Shown: piece by piece, positions 31,286 through 42,074 of the stretch
How the letters are laid out: each line of letters begins with the position of its first letter
Position numbering within the stretch: the first letter of the stretch is position 1
Assembly (NCBI GenBank): GCA_047495785.1
Contig: JBLDXI010000032.1
Location: 1,116,001 to 1,180,000 of the forward strand
DNA from: Lepidodermella squamata
Lineage: Eukaryota > Gastrotricha
Length of the DNA: 64,000 bases
Direction: 5' to 3'
The notes under the pieces: model-generated
Database searches by the model: none
Seen by the model: the letters and a program-made list of their open reading frames with translations, nothing else
What the model was told of the DNA's origin: nothing
Translations under genes and position numbers: made by a program

Positions 31286-33424
31286 ATGCTCGACGTTACT
31301 CACTTCAGGCGATCATCGCAGTTTCCCAGATTCACCCTAGAAGAGGTTGAGCGACTGCTAAAATCAATCGACTGCGGTAAGCCATTGCTATTGCTTTGCG
31401 CTTGATTTTCATGGCATGCATATGAATGCAGGAAACTCAGCAAGTTAGCCGCTAACATCAGTGGAAAATCTCCGAATTCTCAAAAGCTTGATTCGACCAA
31501 CTCTCTGTTGGCCAACCGTGGCTTCTTCCTAGTTAAAGCTCCAGAAGATTTGAAGCCGTTGATGCAATCAATCGACGAAGATACGGTAAGTCATGTGTAT
31601 AAATATGAATGCAGCAAAATCTAAAAATTGACAATTTTGATCGAGATTTTGCAATAATACTTCAGATGTTTGCTGGTCTTCTGGATTTCTTGCCCGATGA
31701 GAATTCTGATTTTAACATTTGCGATAGTCCCCTGCTGCCAGGCCAACCTGATTTTGTAAAGCCCCCGCCCCCTACCATATTTCTTGAAAAAACAGCAACT
31801 GAAATAGATCAATCAGCCGCTGTTTTCCAACAAAATTCAGATGAAAATGATAAAATCCAACTGCCTAATCATGTCAATGCGGTGATCTACCAAGATCAAG
31901 CGGGCGCCAGCGCGAATGCGGTATGAAGAGAAAGCAATAGCTAATAGCTAATAGCAAAAAGGTGAGGTTTTCCTAGATGTACTTTGCCACTAATACCAAT
32001 GGATGCGAGATGGGTTACATGCAAAACGACTGTAGCTATCCGCCTAGTAATGCAAACTCGTCGATTTACCAGCAACAACCGGGCGCCTTGAATCATGTAA
32101 GTAAAGAAAATAAGAGCTTTTGGCAATAACTGAGAATGGGTGAACCGAAATCTGGAATTTTTGCCAGGTGTGCATCCCCTGTGATACCAGCGGATGCGCT
32201 ATCGGTTTCATGCAAACAGCTGATCAAAACTATCTGTCAAATGATGCTAACTTGGCCTGGAATTCGGTAATTAAATTAGTTGAAATCTGGCTCATCTAAA
32301 CTGTATGACGTTTAATAGGCGGCCGCTTCGAACTTTTATGATAGAGATGAAAATCAATCCATTCGAATGCTCCGTGCAAGAGGTAATAGGAGTTGCACTT
32401 ACGAATCAGACTTACATGATGCCGATATGATATATGTTGACCAGAACTTGCACCATGTAACCTGAGTGCTCGAATCCAGTCGGGCATTTCAGAGCACGGC
32501 TTTGCAAAGCCGGTAGTTCGATGTCTTCATTCCAGCCGATGCGTTTATGATGTGAGTAAATGACAAACCTTTGATCCAACAATTACCTATTTTTATTACC
32601 AGCTTCCAAACAATCTAGCCTGGCAATTCAGCGCTGAGTTGGAAGGTCGAAAGCAAGATGCTTACATTCATCACGTTTTTGGGGTTTTCATGGAGACAGC
32701 GACCGGCGACATACTGATTGGCATGATCTTTGCACAGTTGTATGATCAGCAATCGATTGTGAGCAATCGAAGCCGCGCGACTTTCCAGCTCCTGTACCGT
32801 GCTGATTTGCCTCAACAGCTTACAGGATATGCCGACCTGGTTTATAATCTGTCTACAATGAACTTCTTCAAACTTCTTGGCTCTTGCAATTACAAAACTG
32901 CGCATTTTCGAGCCAGCAACGAAACTAACGAGCTGCAATGCCGTGGAATTATTGACCAGGCTGCCAACTCGGGGATCATCATTGATTTTAAGGACTTGGG
33001 TTCTGGCTCTCGTATTTACAATTTCTGGGATTTTTGCAAGCGGGGAAGCTCTCGAAGACAACTTGCAAATATCCCCATCTTCCGCGGCGACACTATGCAA
33101 CGAGCACTAGATGATAAAATCGGCAAGTTCTTGAAGTCGAACACGGGGCAAATAGACGAAGATAAGATGTGGCTCTCCGTGAACAATACTGCAAAGGCTG
33201 ATAACAGCCACAACTTCGTCGCCGTTTTTCGTCGCGATAATGCAGATCTTCGATCTATATGCGCCCATTTTGGAGCATCCCAAGCCAATCCGGCGCAAGG
33301 ATCAATTTTTGACAGTTTGGATATTTTCCAATCGGCTTGCGCAACACAATCACTGGCATTCAACACCGTAGATCAGGCGATGTCTTCAACAGCTCACATA
33401 ATCCGCCTGGCTTGTGCAGGTTGA
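31286..33424 (+). CDS. orphan exon-modular family, gene C
   Basis: Exons: 31286-31376, 31449-31585, 31666-31920, 31977-32096, 32168-32266, 32319-32382, 32445-32551 and 32603-33424; about 560 residues. The first two exons look like duplicates of each other (both end in a ...LLKSID/LMQSID motif before a donor). The copy equivalent to the start exon of gene D has lost its ATG, so the start at 31286 with an acceptor at 31448 is my best guess. Exon 3 carries LPGQP...PPP; exons 4 and 5 carry the repeat NTNGCEMGYMQND and DTSGCAIGFMQTA. Exon 7 encodes LAPCNLSARIQSG...RCLHSSRCVYD, and the last exon the conserved domain (VFGVFMET, GMIFAQLYDQ, SIVSNRSR, RIYNFWDF, MWLSVN). All internal joins keep frame. 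The function is unknown. Confidence 0.65.
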
Positions 33425-35057
33425 CGTCTCATTCGGAAACTGCTGGGAATTGGAAACCTTCAAAAATGATAGCGATCTTGATGAGTGGAAACATTTATTC
33501 GATTTCTGAACATTTAGATTTTAGATATCCTCTTATCGCCTGGAAACAGCTGGAAAACAAGTCAGCTGGAAAGAGGTGGCAAATTTTAAAATGTGCCAGG
33601 TATTTCCAGCAAACTATTTCCAGCTATTTCCATCAGTATTTCTCCACGTTATTCCATGTGATTCTGATACCTCGTGTTTTCGTTCTAGCTTCAATTAATC
33701 AAAAAGAGACGAATAAACATTAATCAGTATTTTAAATAAATAAGTGCCAGAGACGTGTCAAAAAGTAACGCATAAAGATACGAAGTTGAGGAATTTATAT
33801 GAGTAGGCACCAGGCACAGCCAGAATTCCGTTTCCATTGCTTCCGCAGCAGCGGCAGGGTCTTCACAGGCCTTTTCATCGCCTATCGCTTCTTCTTCTTC
33901 TTCTTCTTGTTTTTCCAAGCCGAGCCACTCGCAGCTAGGCTCGATGCACGATGACTTTCATCTTCACCATATTATAAACTTCACTCGATTCGAGCACCAT
34001 ACCAGCTCCAAGGATTATACCTGAAAAACAATAAGAATGTTTAGCAGCAGACAAATAACATAACTCTTACCGTAATTTTTACTGCTTGCCAAGTTTTATG
34101 ATTTAAGGGACGGCGTCGGCTGAGGTATCGAACCCTCCGCCTCTCACAAATCGGCAGCCCAAACGTTTTCTTTGCCCACCCTTACCTCTCCTCTTACCTG
34201 CTGAGCCAGCTATGGCGAGTATCGCCATTAATGTTATATTGTTACGTTAATCGTCAATTGTCAATAGCGAAAACACTACAACCACGCGATCTCAAAAATC
34301 AAAAATTCTTTAGGTGCCAAATATTTGCACCACTAAACATGAGGTTCCAGCACTAAGTTTGAACGTCCTGGCACACAATTTGTTCAGATGTTGTGCGATT
34401 TGTGAGATTTTTTGCAATTTTTGCGATTCTTTTGGAAAGTTGGATTTTTATTATAGCTACCTGGCGCCCTAAGCTAAGTAGAAAAATTATCCAGGTTTGC
34501 TTCCAAGACGGCTGATAGGTATCGAAAATCGGAAAAATCACTGATTTGTAAATTCGCACAAAATGCGCGTAATATTAAGATCTAACGGTTAGGCGTTTTA
34601 GCAAAAAACTTAGATTCTAGTGAAACTCGAAAAACCAAATTTAGTGGAATTCAAGTGTTGAAGTCTCAAAAATAATGCTCGAACCCTAAATTTAGGGTGC
34701 ACAATTGGCACAGCCATAATATTTAAGTTGGCAACATCAAACGATTTTGTATCCTTTTCATTATCTTGAAGAAAAAGAAGTCTTTATTGCCGTTATCTCC
34801 TTTCAATTTGAATCATCCAATGCGATAATTTGTGCGATAGCGACCCAATGGGATGATTCAAATTTAAAAAAGGAGATAACGAGGAGATTATTGTGAGTGA
34901 AATCTCAAAAGATGAGCAACCGATTATGTCTATACATTTCCACTTTTGAGGTTGGCGCGGTATTAATTATATCTCATATCATTTCAATTTGCTCCAAAAA
35001 ATATAATTATAACAACATCAGCGAGTATCAGTGGAAATTATCCACTGCCTCTATAAA
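33425..35057. other. intergenic between family genes C and D
   Basis: No supported gene. There is a TTC microsatellite at about 33888-33909 and an imperfect palindrome at 34791-34881. The TCTTCTTC-derived acidic frame on the minus strand (33724-33918) is low complexity. Confidence 0.45.
34791..34881. repeat. imperfect ~30-bp inverted repeat
   Basis: CGTTATCTCCTTTC...GAATCATCC (34791-34818) is mirrored by GGATGATTCAAATTT...GGAGATAACG (about 34851-34881). The spacer is about 32 nt. It is possibly a small foldback element upstream of gene D. Confidence 0.6.
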
Positions 35058-38000
35058 ATGGCTGAAACTGATCCGACTATTAACTATTTGCTGGCCTCGC
35101 CAGACGACACCCGCAGACTCCTGGTTAAAACTCCCGAGTTACAGGAACTGCTACAATCATACGATCCGATGGATCAATTTCTCGACTTTGGCGACGGCGT
35201 AGTAAGCTATTTAGCTATTGCCTAACGTACTGTTTCCGTATTGTTGCAAATCAATGTACATACATTCATTTAAATTTTTGGGAAGTAGCGAGTCTCCACA
35301 TTTGTTAGATGGAAAAAATTGAAGTAATTCATTTTTCTTGTACCTGGATGCCGGGTGGTTTGCACCCAGAGGAAGACCCCGGACCAGGTGGATCAACGGA
35401 GTGCACAGGAGTTTGATTAAAGTAGGAATCACTAAAGAAATACGCCGGAAAAAGAAATCTAACACTACGAAAGGCAAAAAGAATAAGGGTACTAAGAAAA
35501 AAGGTGATAAGAAAAAACCCGGCAAAAATAAGTTTGAAACCAAAATTATTCCTGATTTACAATTAGCTGAACTCGCATCCTTTGAAAAAGATGAATGGCG
35601 CATGATTGTTAACTCAATTGATAATTATGAATTTTTCGGAAAAAGCAGAATCTTCAACTGTGGGGGTGGGTAAGGATCAATTTTCAATCTTTGCCTGCCT
35701 TCGCCCTCTTCAAAACCGGAAACGGTATAATGACGTGCAGTCTAGGAGAGGCTAAATAAAACTATTATTATTATATTATTATCATTTTTCTTCTTAAAAG
35801 AGGGCAGTTTTGGGTTTCTAAATCTTGTAGAGTATTCGGCAAGTTGAAATGCGATAAATTCCTGAACATTTCGCGTTCACGTGGCTTACCATCGACGTCC
35901 AATGTGAAATTTATCGATTTTTGGTGATTTTTTCACCACAAGTTGAGCAGGAGTTTATTTGGGACCCCTATATAGTCGTTAGGTGCGCGTTAAAACAGAA
36001 AGTCTTGACCGAGATTTTTTAATTTCAGACCACTCCTTTTCCGGCCGATAATAATTCTGATTTTATCATTTGCGATATGGTAACCACGCTGCCCGGCCAA
36101 CCTGATGTTCCAGTGCCCCCCATATTGGTTGAAACAGCCACTAGAAAGGATCAATCGGTCATTGATTTTCAAAAAAACTCAACTGAAAATGATCAACATT
36201 TCCTGCTTAACGATGCAAACATGGCGAACTACAAGGGCCAAGTTGGCGATTGTAATAATTTGGTTGGTGAAATAATTGAGAACATGCTCATAAAAAATGA
36301 AATTTTGCCAGATGTTCTACCCCAATGGTACCAGTGGATACGACATCGGTTCAATGCAAAACGATCAAAGCTATGTGCCCTATGACGCTAACTCGCTGAT
36401 TTACCAGGACCAAGCTGGTCCATCCTATAATGCAAATGTAGCGATCTACCAGGAGCAATGTGCCTCGAATCCGGTAAGTAAGGAGAAGAAGAGCTTGATA
36501 ACAACAACTGAAAGATTTTTGGACCGGTTACGTCGCATTGTGTGTAACAATTCGAAATCTTGATCGAGATTTTCAATGTTTCAGACTCCGGCCGATTATT
36601 CTGATTTTCTGGCCGATACGCATTCTGACTTTACGACTTTCGATACGGCTCCCATGCTTCTTGGCCAACCTAGCGTTCCAGTGCCTCCCATGTTTGTTCA
36701 AACAGCCACTGGAAACAATCAATCTGTCGCTGATTTTCAAAAACGCCCGTTTGAAATTGATCAACCTTTTCTGCCTAATGATGCAACCTACCAGGGCCAA
36801 GTGCACTACTCGGTAAGGAAGGAATATAAGTAACTTCTAACAAAAATCGAAATTTCCCCAGACGTGCTTTATTCCAACCAATACCAGTGGATACGATATC
36901 GGTTGCATGCAAAATGGGTACGGCTATCCGCCCAATATTGCAAATCCGTTGATTAACCAGCAACAACCGAGCGGCTGGAACCAGGTAAGTAAAGAAAGTA
37001 AGAACCTGATATTAACAAGTGAAATTCTGCCAGATGGGCATCCTCAATGTTGCCAGCGGCTCTGATGCACTCGACTTCTTGCAAAATGATCAAATCCATC
37101 TGCCCAATGCAAGCGCGGACTGCCGCTATCAAGTGGGTGCCTGGTACCCGGTAAGTAGTTCAAGTTTGAAAATCTGGCGTGTTTAAACCGAATGATGTGC
37201 AAAAGGCGAACGATGCGAATTTTTATGATGCATATGAAAACCATTTCCTCCGAAAGCTCCGTGCAAGAGGTAATTTGAGCCACCCTTATAGGAATCAGGC
37301 TTATACTCTGTCGATTTATGTTGACCAGATCTGGCAGACTGCAACCTGAGTAAAAAAATCGAGTCTGGTATTTCAATGCACGGCTTTGCTAATCCGGTAG
37401 TTCGGTGTCTTCATTCCGGGCGATGCGTTTATGACGTGAGTCTTGACTCTGACCAGTGTCTTCATTCAAATTTCAGCAAACATTTTTATCAGCTTCCGGA
37501 AAGTCTAGCCGTGCACTTCAGCGCTGAGTTGGAAGGTCAAAGACAAGATGCTTACATCCATCACGTTTTCGGGGTTTTTATGGAGACAGCGATCGGCGAC
37601 ATTCTGGCCGGCTTGATCTTTGCGCAGTTGTATGATCAGTATTCGATTGTGAGCAATCGAAGCCGCGCGAACTTTCGGTTCCTCTACCGTGCTGCTGATC
37701 TGCCTCAAGAGATCAAAGAACACGCAGAGCCGCTTTTTAATTGCTCGATCCTGAACTTCTTGGATCTTCTTCGCCTCTGTAATTACATTACTGCGCATTT
37801 TCGAGTCGACAACGAAATGAAGGAGCTGCGTTGCCGTTGGATTATTGACGAGGCCATAAGAACAGGGAGAATTCTCCCTAAAACAAACAGGAATGGCGCT
37901 CGTATTTACTATTTCTGGGATTATTGCAAGTGGATAAGCTCTCAACGACAACTTGCGAAGATTCCCATCTTTCACGGCGCCACTATGCAACGAGCACTAG

Positions 38001-38338
38001 ATAGTCAAATTGCCGAGCTCCTGAATTCGAACCAGGGGCAAATCGACAAAGACAGCGAAAATAATATGTGGCTCACCGTGAACAGAAATGTAATATCCGA
38101 AAACAATCAGAACTTTGTTGCTGCTCTTCGTCACACAACTGCAGAGCTTCAACCTATATGCGCCCATTTTAAAGCAGCCCAGGCCAATGCGATTCAACGG
38201 GGATCAATTTTTGACAGTTTGGAGACTTTCGAATCGACTTGCACAAATCAATCGCTGGCTTTCAATACCGAAGCTCTGGCTATGTCTTCTGCAGATTACA
38301 TAGTACACCAAGGACTTTTGAAGCCTCCATTAATGTGA
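35058..38338 (+). CDS. orphan exon-modular family, gene D (most complete copy)
   Basis: Nine exons: 35058-35201, 36029-36262, 36312-36473, 36585-36812, 36862-36984, 37034-37150, 37206-37269, 37329-37435 and 37493-38338; about 674 residues. Exon 1 carries NYLLASPDDTRRLL and MDQFLDFGDG. Exons 2 and 4 are duplicates of one module (LPGQPDVPVPPI...ETAT...DQSV.DFQK...LNDAN). Exons 3, 5 and 6 are copies of a second module (TSGYDIGSMQND.SY.P.DAN..IYQ.Q). Exons 1-6 all start and end in phase 0, so modules can be added or lost without breaking the frame. The final two exons encode the conserved LADCNLSKKIESG...RCLHSGRCVYD segment and the C-terminal domain (YIHHVFGVFMET, SIVSNRSR, MWLTVN, SIFDSLETF). 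Intron 1 has been enlarged by a retrotransposon remnant. No known domain recognised. Confidence 0.7.
35338..35785 (+). mobile_element. 3' remnant of a non-LTR retrotransposon inside intron 1 of gene D
   Basis: The frame 35338-35673 includes RGRPRTRWINGV and ends with FEKDEWRMIV. This is the classic C-terminal segment (GRP.TRW.D.V ... A....WR..V) of RTE/CR1-type reverse-transcriptase proteins, here interrupted by a Lys-rich insertion. An ATT-rich simple tail (about 35760-35785) follows the stop. It is strongly 5'-truncated. Confidence 0.6.
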
Positions 38339-38849
38339 ACAGTGAGACATCGTTGGTATACTGCAAGGAAAAGTTCCATCCCAAAACAAAAAGTTAATAT
38401 TTTTCGGCCCAATTCGAAAGCACTTGGTAAATCAATTTCTAGATATCTAGATGGGGAGGGATTGCTTAAACAGACCTTAAAACTGTGACGCTAACGCCAT
38501 GAAAACTAGCTCAAATGGAGAAAATAGCGATAGAACTTCCGTAATAGAATTTGCGGTTTTTAAAGATTATTCTAATCGGTATAATTTGTATATTCGGATT
38601 AACTGAAAAGGCGTGTATCAAAAAGTGTTATCTCAAAATTGATAAAAAATGGAAAGAGAGTTTTCCGAGCGGCGAGGCTCCGAGCCGAATACCCCAGGGG
38701 ATTAGGGGGGATTAGATAGAAGTTTTTCTCGCAGTACCGCCAGCAAATTAACCACTTGGCTTGCTGATATTTATTCAAGAGAAAGATTCAAATAAAATAA
38801 GAAAATTGATCATGAGATGTCTTGTTTTCGCGATTTTTTGCACGACCTA
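38339..38849. other. intergenic before the retrotransposon
   Basis: No gene seen. A palindromic TCTAGATATCTAGA lies near 38440 and a G-rich run at 38700-38720. The 5' truncation point of the downstream retrotransposon lies around 38820-38860. Confidence 0.4.
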
Positions 38850-40880
38850 CATGAAGCTCGATGATGGAAGTGTCCTGCCGCCTTCTACTGCCCTTGCTGA
38901 TGCACTGCTTGATCATTTCGTCAAACCGATGTCGCCCTACGTCGACCCCGATGCGGACGCTGCCACTCGCCAGTGGTGGCAACAAGTCGAGGACGATGTC
39001 GTTGCAGATCCTGACCTTCGTGCTTCCGATGTGATCCGCTTGCCCGCTCTCGGCGAGTTTTCTGTCAGTCAACGGATGCTCGCTGATGCTGTTAGCCGTT
39101 TGAAGTCCTTCAAGGCCCCTGGCTTGGATGGTATTCAAAACATCTACCTGAAGTGGGGTGGCCCCGTCCTGCAAACCCACCTTCGTCGGCTGTTCAACAT
39201 GTCTCTTGGCAGTCGCTACGTGCCTCAAGCGTGGAAAGCAGCGGTTGTTGTGCCTATCCCAAAGGCCGGCAAGCCGCAGAACCATGTCTCGTCACAGCGT
39301 CCTATCTCCTTGCTGCCGACTGACGCCAAGCTCCTGGAGTCGATCGTGGCTCGGTGGATGACCCAGTTTCTCGAAAGTCAACACCTTCTCCCTGAGAATC
39401 AGTTTGCATTCCGTCCGCACCATTCCGCGCCAGATGTCCCACTTCGCATCGTTCATCGCGTCCACGTCAACCGCTCCCTGCGCAAGAAGACTGTCGTGGC
39501 CGGCTTGGATGTTCAGGCGGCCTACGATTCCGTGTGGCACGCCGGGCTGATCCATAAGCTGGCCCAACTGCCTCTCCCGCGAAATTTGGTCGGCTGGCTG
39601 GCCGACTATCTTCGCGACCGTCGTCTGCAAGCTCGCGTGGCGGGCTCGCTGAGTCGTCAAGTCGTCGTCCATTGCGGGGTGCCGCAGGGTTCCCCGTTGT
39701 CGCCGCTTCTCTACATTCTGTACTACGCCGATTTGCTGTCCGCCCCAAGCGTGGATGGCACGTTGCTGCAGGCCTACGCGGACGATCTAACTGTCGTCGG
39801 CGAGGGTGGCACGTTCCCTGCTGCTCAGCGTCGCCTCCAATTGGAGCTCACTCGTATTTCCGACTGGGCCAAGAAGTGGCGCCAGAAGTTTAATCCCGCG
39901 AAGAGCGAAGTTATGCCCTTTGGTAACGCGTCCGTTGATGTTAGGCTCAACGGAGCCGTAATTCCGCAAGTCGAGTCGTTACGAGTTCTCGGTGTTCACT
40001 TGGACCCTAAACTGACGTGGAAAGTTCATGTGGACAAGGTCTCTGACCGTTGCCGCAGAAATCTGGGTTTTTTCAAACATCTCATGTTCACCCCTGGGCT
40101 GTCGCGCCGCTGGCGCCGCACCCTTTACTTGACTCTGGTCCGTTCGTGCTGGTCTTATGGGACCATTTGTCTGGCTACCGCCTCGAAGCAACAGCTTAAT
40201 CGTCTCGCAGTCATCCAAAATGATAGCCTGCGTGCAATGCTCCACATTCGTCGGGACGACAGGGTCCGCGTGTCGGAGTTGGAATCTCGTTGCCGCATCC
40301 CGAGTGTCCCTCGGTTTCTGGAACAGTGCCAGCGCCGTTATGTCGCCAAAGCCGCTCAGTTTGTCCTGCCGCTGCGCGAGGACCTCGAGAGCGTCCGCCT
40401 GATGGCCCGCCCCCCTCCGCGCTCGCCCTTCGTGCTGTTGAGCAACAGACTTCCTCGTGGTCCTCTGCCCGACTTCATAGGCTAGGCTGTTATTCTCTTT
40501 TCTCCCATCTTCTCTCCCATATCTTCCCTCTTTTTTCTTCACCTCTTCTTTCATGTTGTTTTTCTTTCCTCTACAGGCTGCCTTGCTTTTTATAAAATTC
40601 CTCCGTTAGCTACCGTTGTCTCCGCCATATTTTCTCCTTTTTACTCTTACCGCAATTCTCTGTAATGTGTTTCTCTCTGCTATCGATAACTACCCTGCAA
40701 CTGATAAAACCCTCGCCATCTCCCTCTCCGTCTCTTACGTGCCCCATCAATATGATGAGCATGGATACATCTTACTAGCACGCGCCTCTTGTTCCATAGT
40801 ATTATTAGAGAGTTATTTTGCGTATTTTGTTATTTGGAAAGAGGACAACAATAAAGATTTTTATGTTTATGTTTATGTTT
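38850..40880 (+). mobile_element. 5'-truncated Jockey-type non-LTR retrotransposon
   Basis: A GC-rich island (unlike its AT-rich flanks) holds one uninterrupted reverse-transcriptase frame, then about 360 bp of pyrimidine-rich 3' UTR, and ends in a TTTATG tandem tail (about 40859-40880). No endonuclease domain precedes it, so it is dead on arrival. The tail stops about 20 bp before the stop codon of the convergent small secreted-peptide gene at 40900. Confidence 0.85.
38854..40485 (+). CDS. reverse transcriptase (partial ORF2 of a Jockey-like non-LTR element)
   Basis: About 540 residues with the ordered reverse-transcriptase motifs: FKAPGLDGI, RPISLLPTDAKLLE, PENQFAFRPHHS, GLDVQAAYDSVWH, VPQGSPLSPLLY, the catalytic AYADDLTV, and KSEVMPFG with LGVHLDPKLTW. 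The thumb and C-terminal region are intact up to the stop at 40483-40485. The apurinic endonuclease that normally precedes this domain is missing. The open frame without stops and the high G+C suggest a young insertion. The clade (Jockey versus R1/CR1) is not settled by eye. Confidence 0.85.
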   Translation, partial: KLDDGSVLPPSTALADALLDHFVKPMSPYVDPDADAATRQWWQQVEDDVVADPDLRASDVIRLPALGEFSVSQRMLADAVSRLKSFKAPGLDGIQNIYLKWGGPVLQTHLRRLFNMSLGSRYVPQAWKAAVVVPIPKAGKPQNHVSSQRPISLLPTDAKLLESIVARWMTQFLESQHLLPENQFAFRPHHSAPDVPLRIVHRVHVNRSLRKKTVVAGLDVQAAYDSVWHAGLIHKLAQLPLPRNLVGWLADYLRDRRLQARVAGSLSRQVVVHCGVPQGSPLSPLLYILYYADLLSAPSVDGTLLQAYADDLTVVGEGGTFPAAQRRLQLELTRISDWAKKWRQKFNPAKSEVMPFGNASVDVRLNGAVIPQVESLRVLGVHLDPKLTWKVHVDKVSDRCRRNLGFFKHLMFTPGLSRRWRRTLYLTLVRSCWSYGTICLATASKQQLNRLAVIQNDSLRAMLHIRRDDRVRVSELESRCRIPSVPRFLEQCQRRYVAKAAQFVLPLREDLESVRLMARPPPRSPFVLLSNRLPRGPLPDFIG

Positions 40881-40899
40881 GCATTCTGGTGTTGGTACT

Positions 40900-41389
40900 T
40901 CAAAGAGCGCAGTACTTGTAAGCTGATCCGCCTTTGCCCTTGCAGCGTTGGTGGCGACTCATGGCGTAGTCATCACCCCCTCGCTTCCGCAGGTAAGCCA
41001 TCCCGCCAGACCGCAAAAATCGCCCACCGCGACGCTTTTCAGGCGCAAAAATGTCCGCTAAATCTTCCTGATGGACATGCCGGTTGTGATGCGTAGCCTG
41101 GTGGGGATGCTTGCTTGTCAAAACAGCTATTTGACCTATGAAAAAAGTGGAATGCTCAAAAGCTTGTAGCGGAAGAGCTTATACCTGATGGTAAAAGACG
41201 CAATTCTTCGACCTCGTCGGCCTTCGGCTGAGTGTGGTGCGGTTTTGAAGCGCCGAGTAGGAACTCGTCAACAGCATTGCGCTTGAACTTCTCCGAGCTT
41301 TCCTCGTCAAGCTCACTTCGGCGAATTTGCGCATTAGCAAAGGTGCTAGCAAAAAGCACACAGGCTCCGGTAAGAACCAAAGCTCGCAT
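40900..41389 (-). CDS. secreted propeptide P1, C-terminal Cys loop
   Basis: Two exons: 41389-41185 and 41135-40900, phase-1 intron of 49 nt; about 146 residues. A signal peptide (about 1-20, cleaving near ANA|Q) is followed by an acidic propeptide. The second exon has several basic cleavage sites (PEKRRGGRF, YLRKRGGDD). The protein ends in CKGKGGSAYKYCAL, a 12-residue Cys-bounded loop shared with P2. The acceptor at 41136 was chosen because it keeps frame; a nearer AG (CCATCAG) would not. The jockey-type element inserted just beyond the stop, so the 3' UTR and polyadenylation signal probably come from it in antisense. First (last transcribed) of nine tandem genes. Peptide hormone, antimicrobial or other secreted role: unknown. 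Confidence 0.75.
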
Positions 41390-41556
41390 ATTTAGAAATA
41401 AATGAAAATGAAATGAAATTATAAATGGTGTTGCAGAGCTTATAAGATGTCAGACATCTGTCTTGCTGACAAGGCGCCGACGTTAATTCGAACATTAATA
41501 AAATTCAGATCTACAGCATGATTGATTTTTTATTTCACGTCTACTTTACACTGATT

Positions 41557-41850
41557 TCAGCCAGGTCTCTCAAGTTTGAAGCCACTGTTACTCCTTTTTA
41601 CACGATGGCGGTAGGCAATTTGAGGCATAAAAGCTATATCATCTGAAGAAAGGACCAGACATTATAGAGGAGTTTTCATGCGATTTTTCAAATTACCCGC
41701 ATAATCCCATTCAGCTTGTTTAAGCGGCCGTAATTCTTGAGCATTAGCCATCCAATCGGTGTCGTATTCGGTGTGATCGCCATCTGCTCGGATGAAAGAT
41801 GTGAGCAAAAGGGCGGTTGCACAGCAGATCAGCGACAGCTTATAAATCAT
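41557..41850 (-). CDS. secreted propeptide P3, C-terminal amidation candidate
   Basis: Exons 41850-41697 and 41642-41557; phase-1 intron. Product about 79 residues. The signal peptide is about 1-22 (cleavage near IRA|D), followed by an acidic segment with DTDW and EWDY. The second exon reads IAFMPQIAYRHRVKRSNSGF and ends in ERPG then stop. VKR is a dibasic cleavage site, and the terminal Gly would allow amidation of a short peptide beginning SNSGF. If the intron were retained the frame would end at 41662 with no peptide motif. The spliced form parallels the other eight genes in phase, position and content. Confidence 0.65.
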
Positions 41851-42074
41851 TTTAGATAGAATTTCAATGAAGGAATCACTAACTTTATTTTCATTATAAA
41901 AAGCCTGATTTTTCTCTTTTTCGGACAAAGTCAATTCACAACTTCTCAAGTTTTACTACCAAGAATACGCAAGCAACAAAAATAAATTCATTGATAAAAT
42001 CGATAGCGTGGAAAACCATTGAAATAGTGGAATTTCTAGTCATATTTCAGATTCTAGGCATAAAAGCTGATTGT

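Noticed and set aside
33724-33918. Minus-strand acidic Glu-rich frame
   Set aside because: It is the translation of a TTC microsatellite and its flanks.
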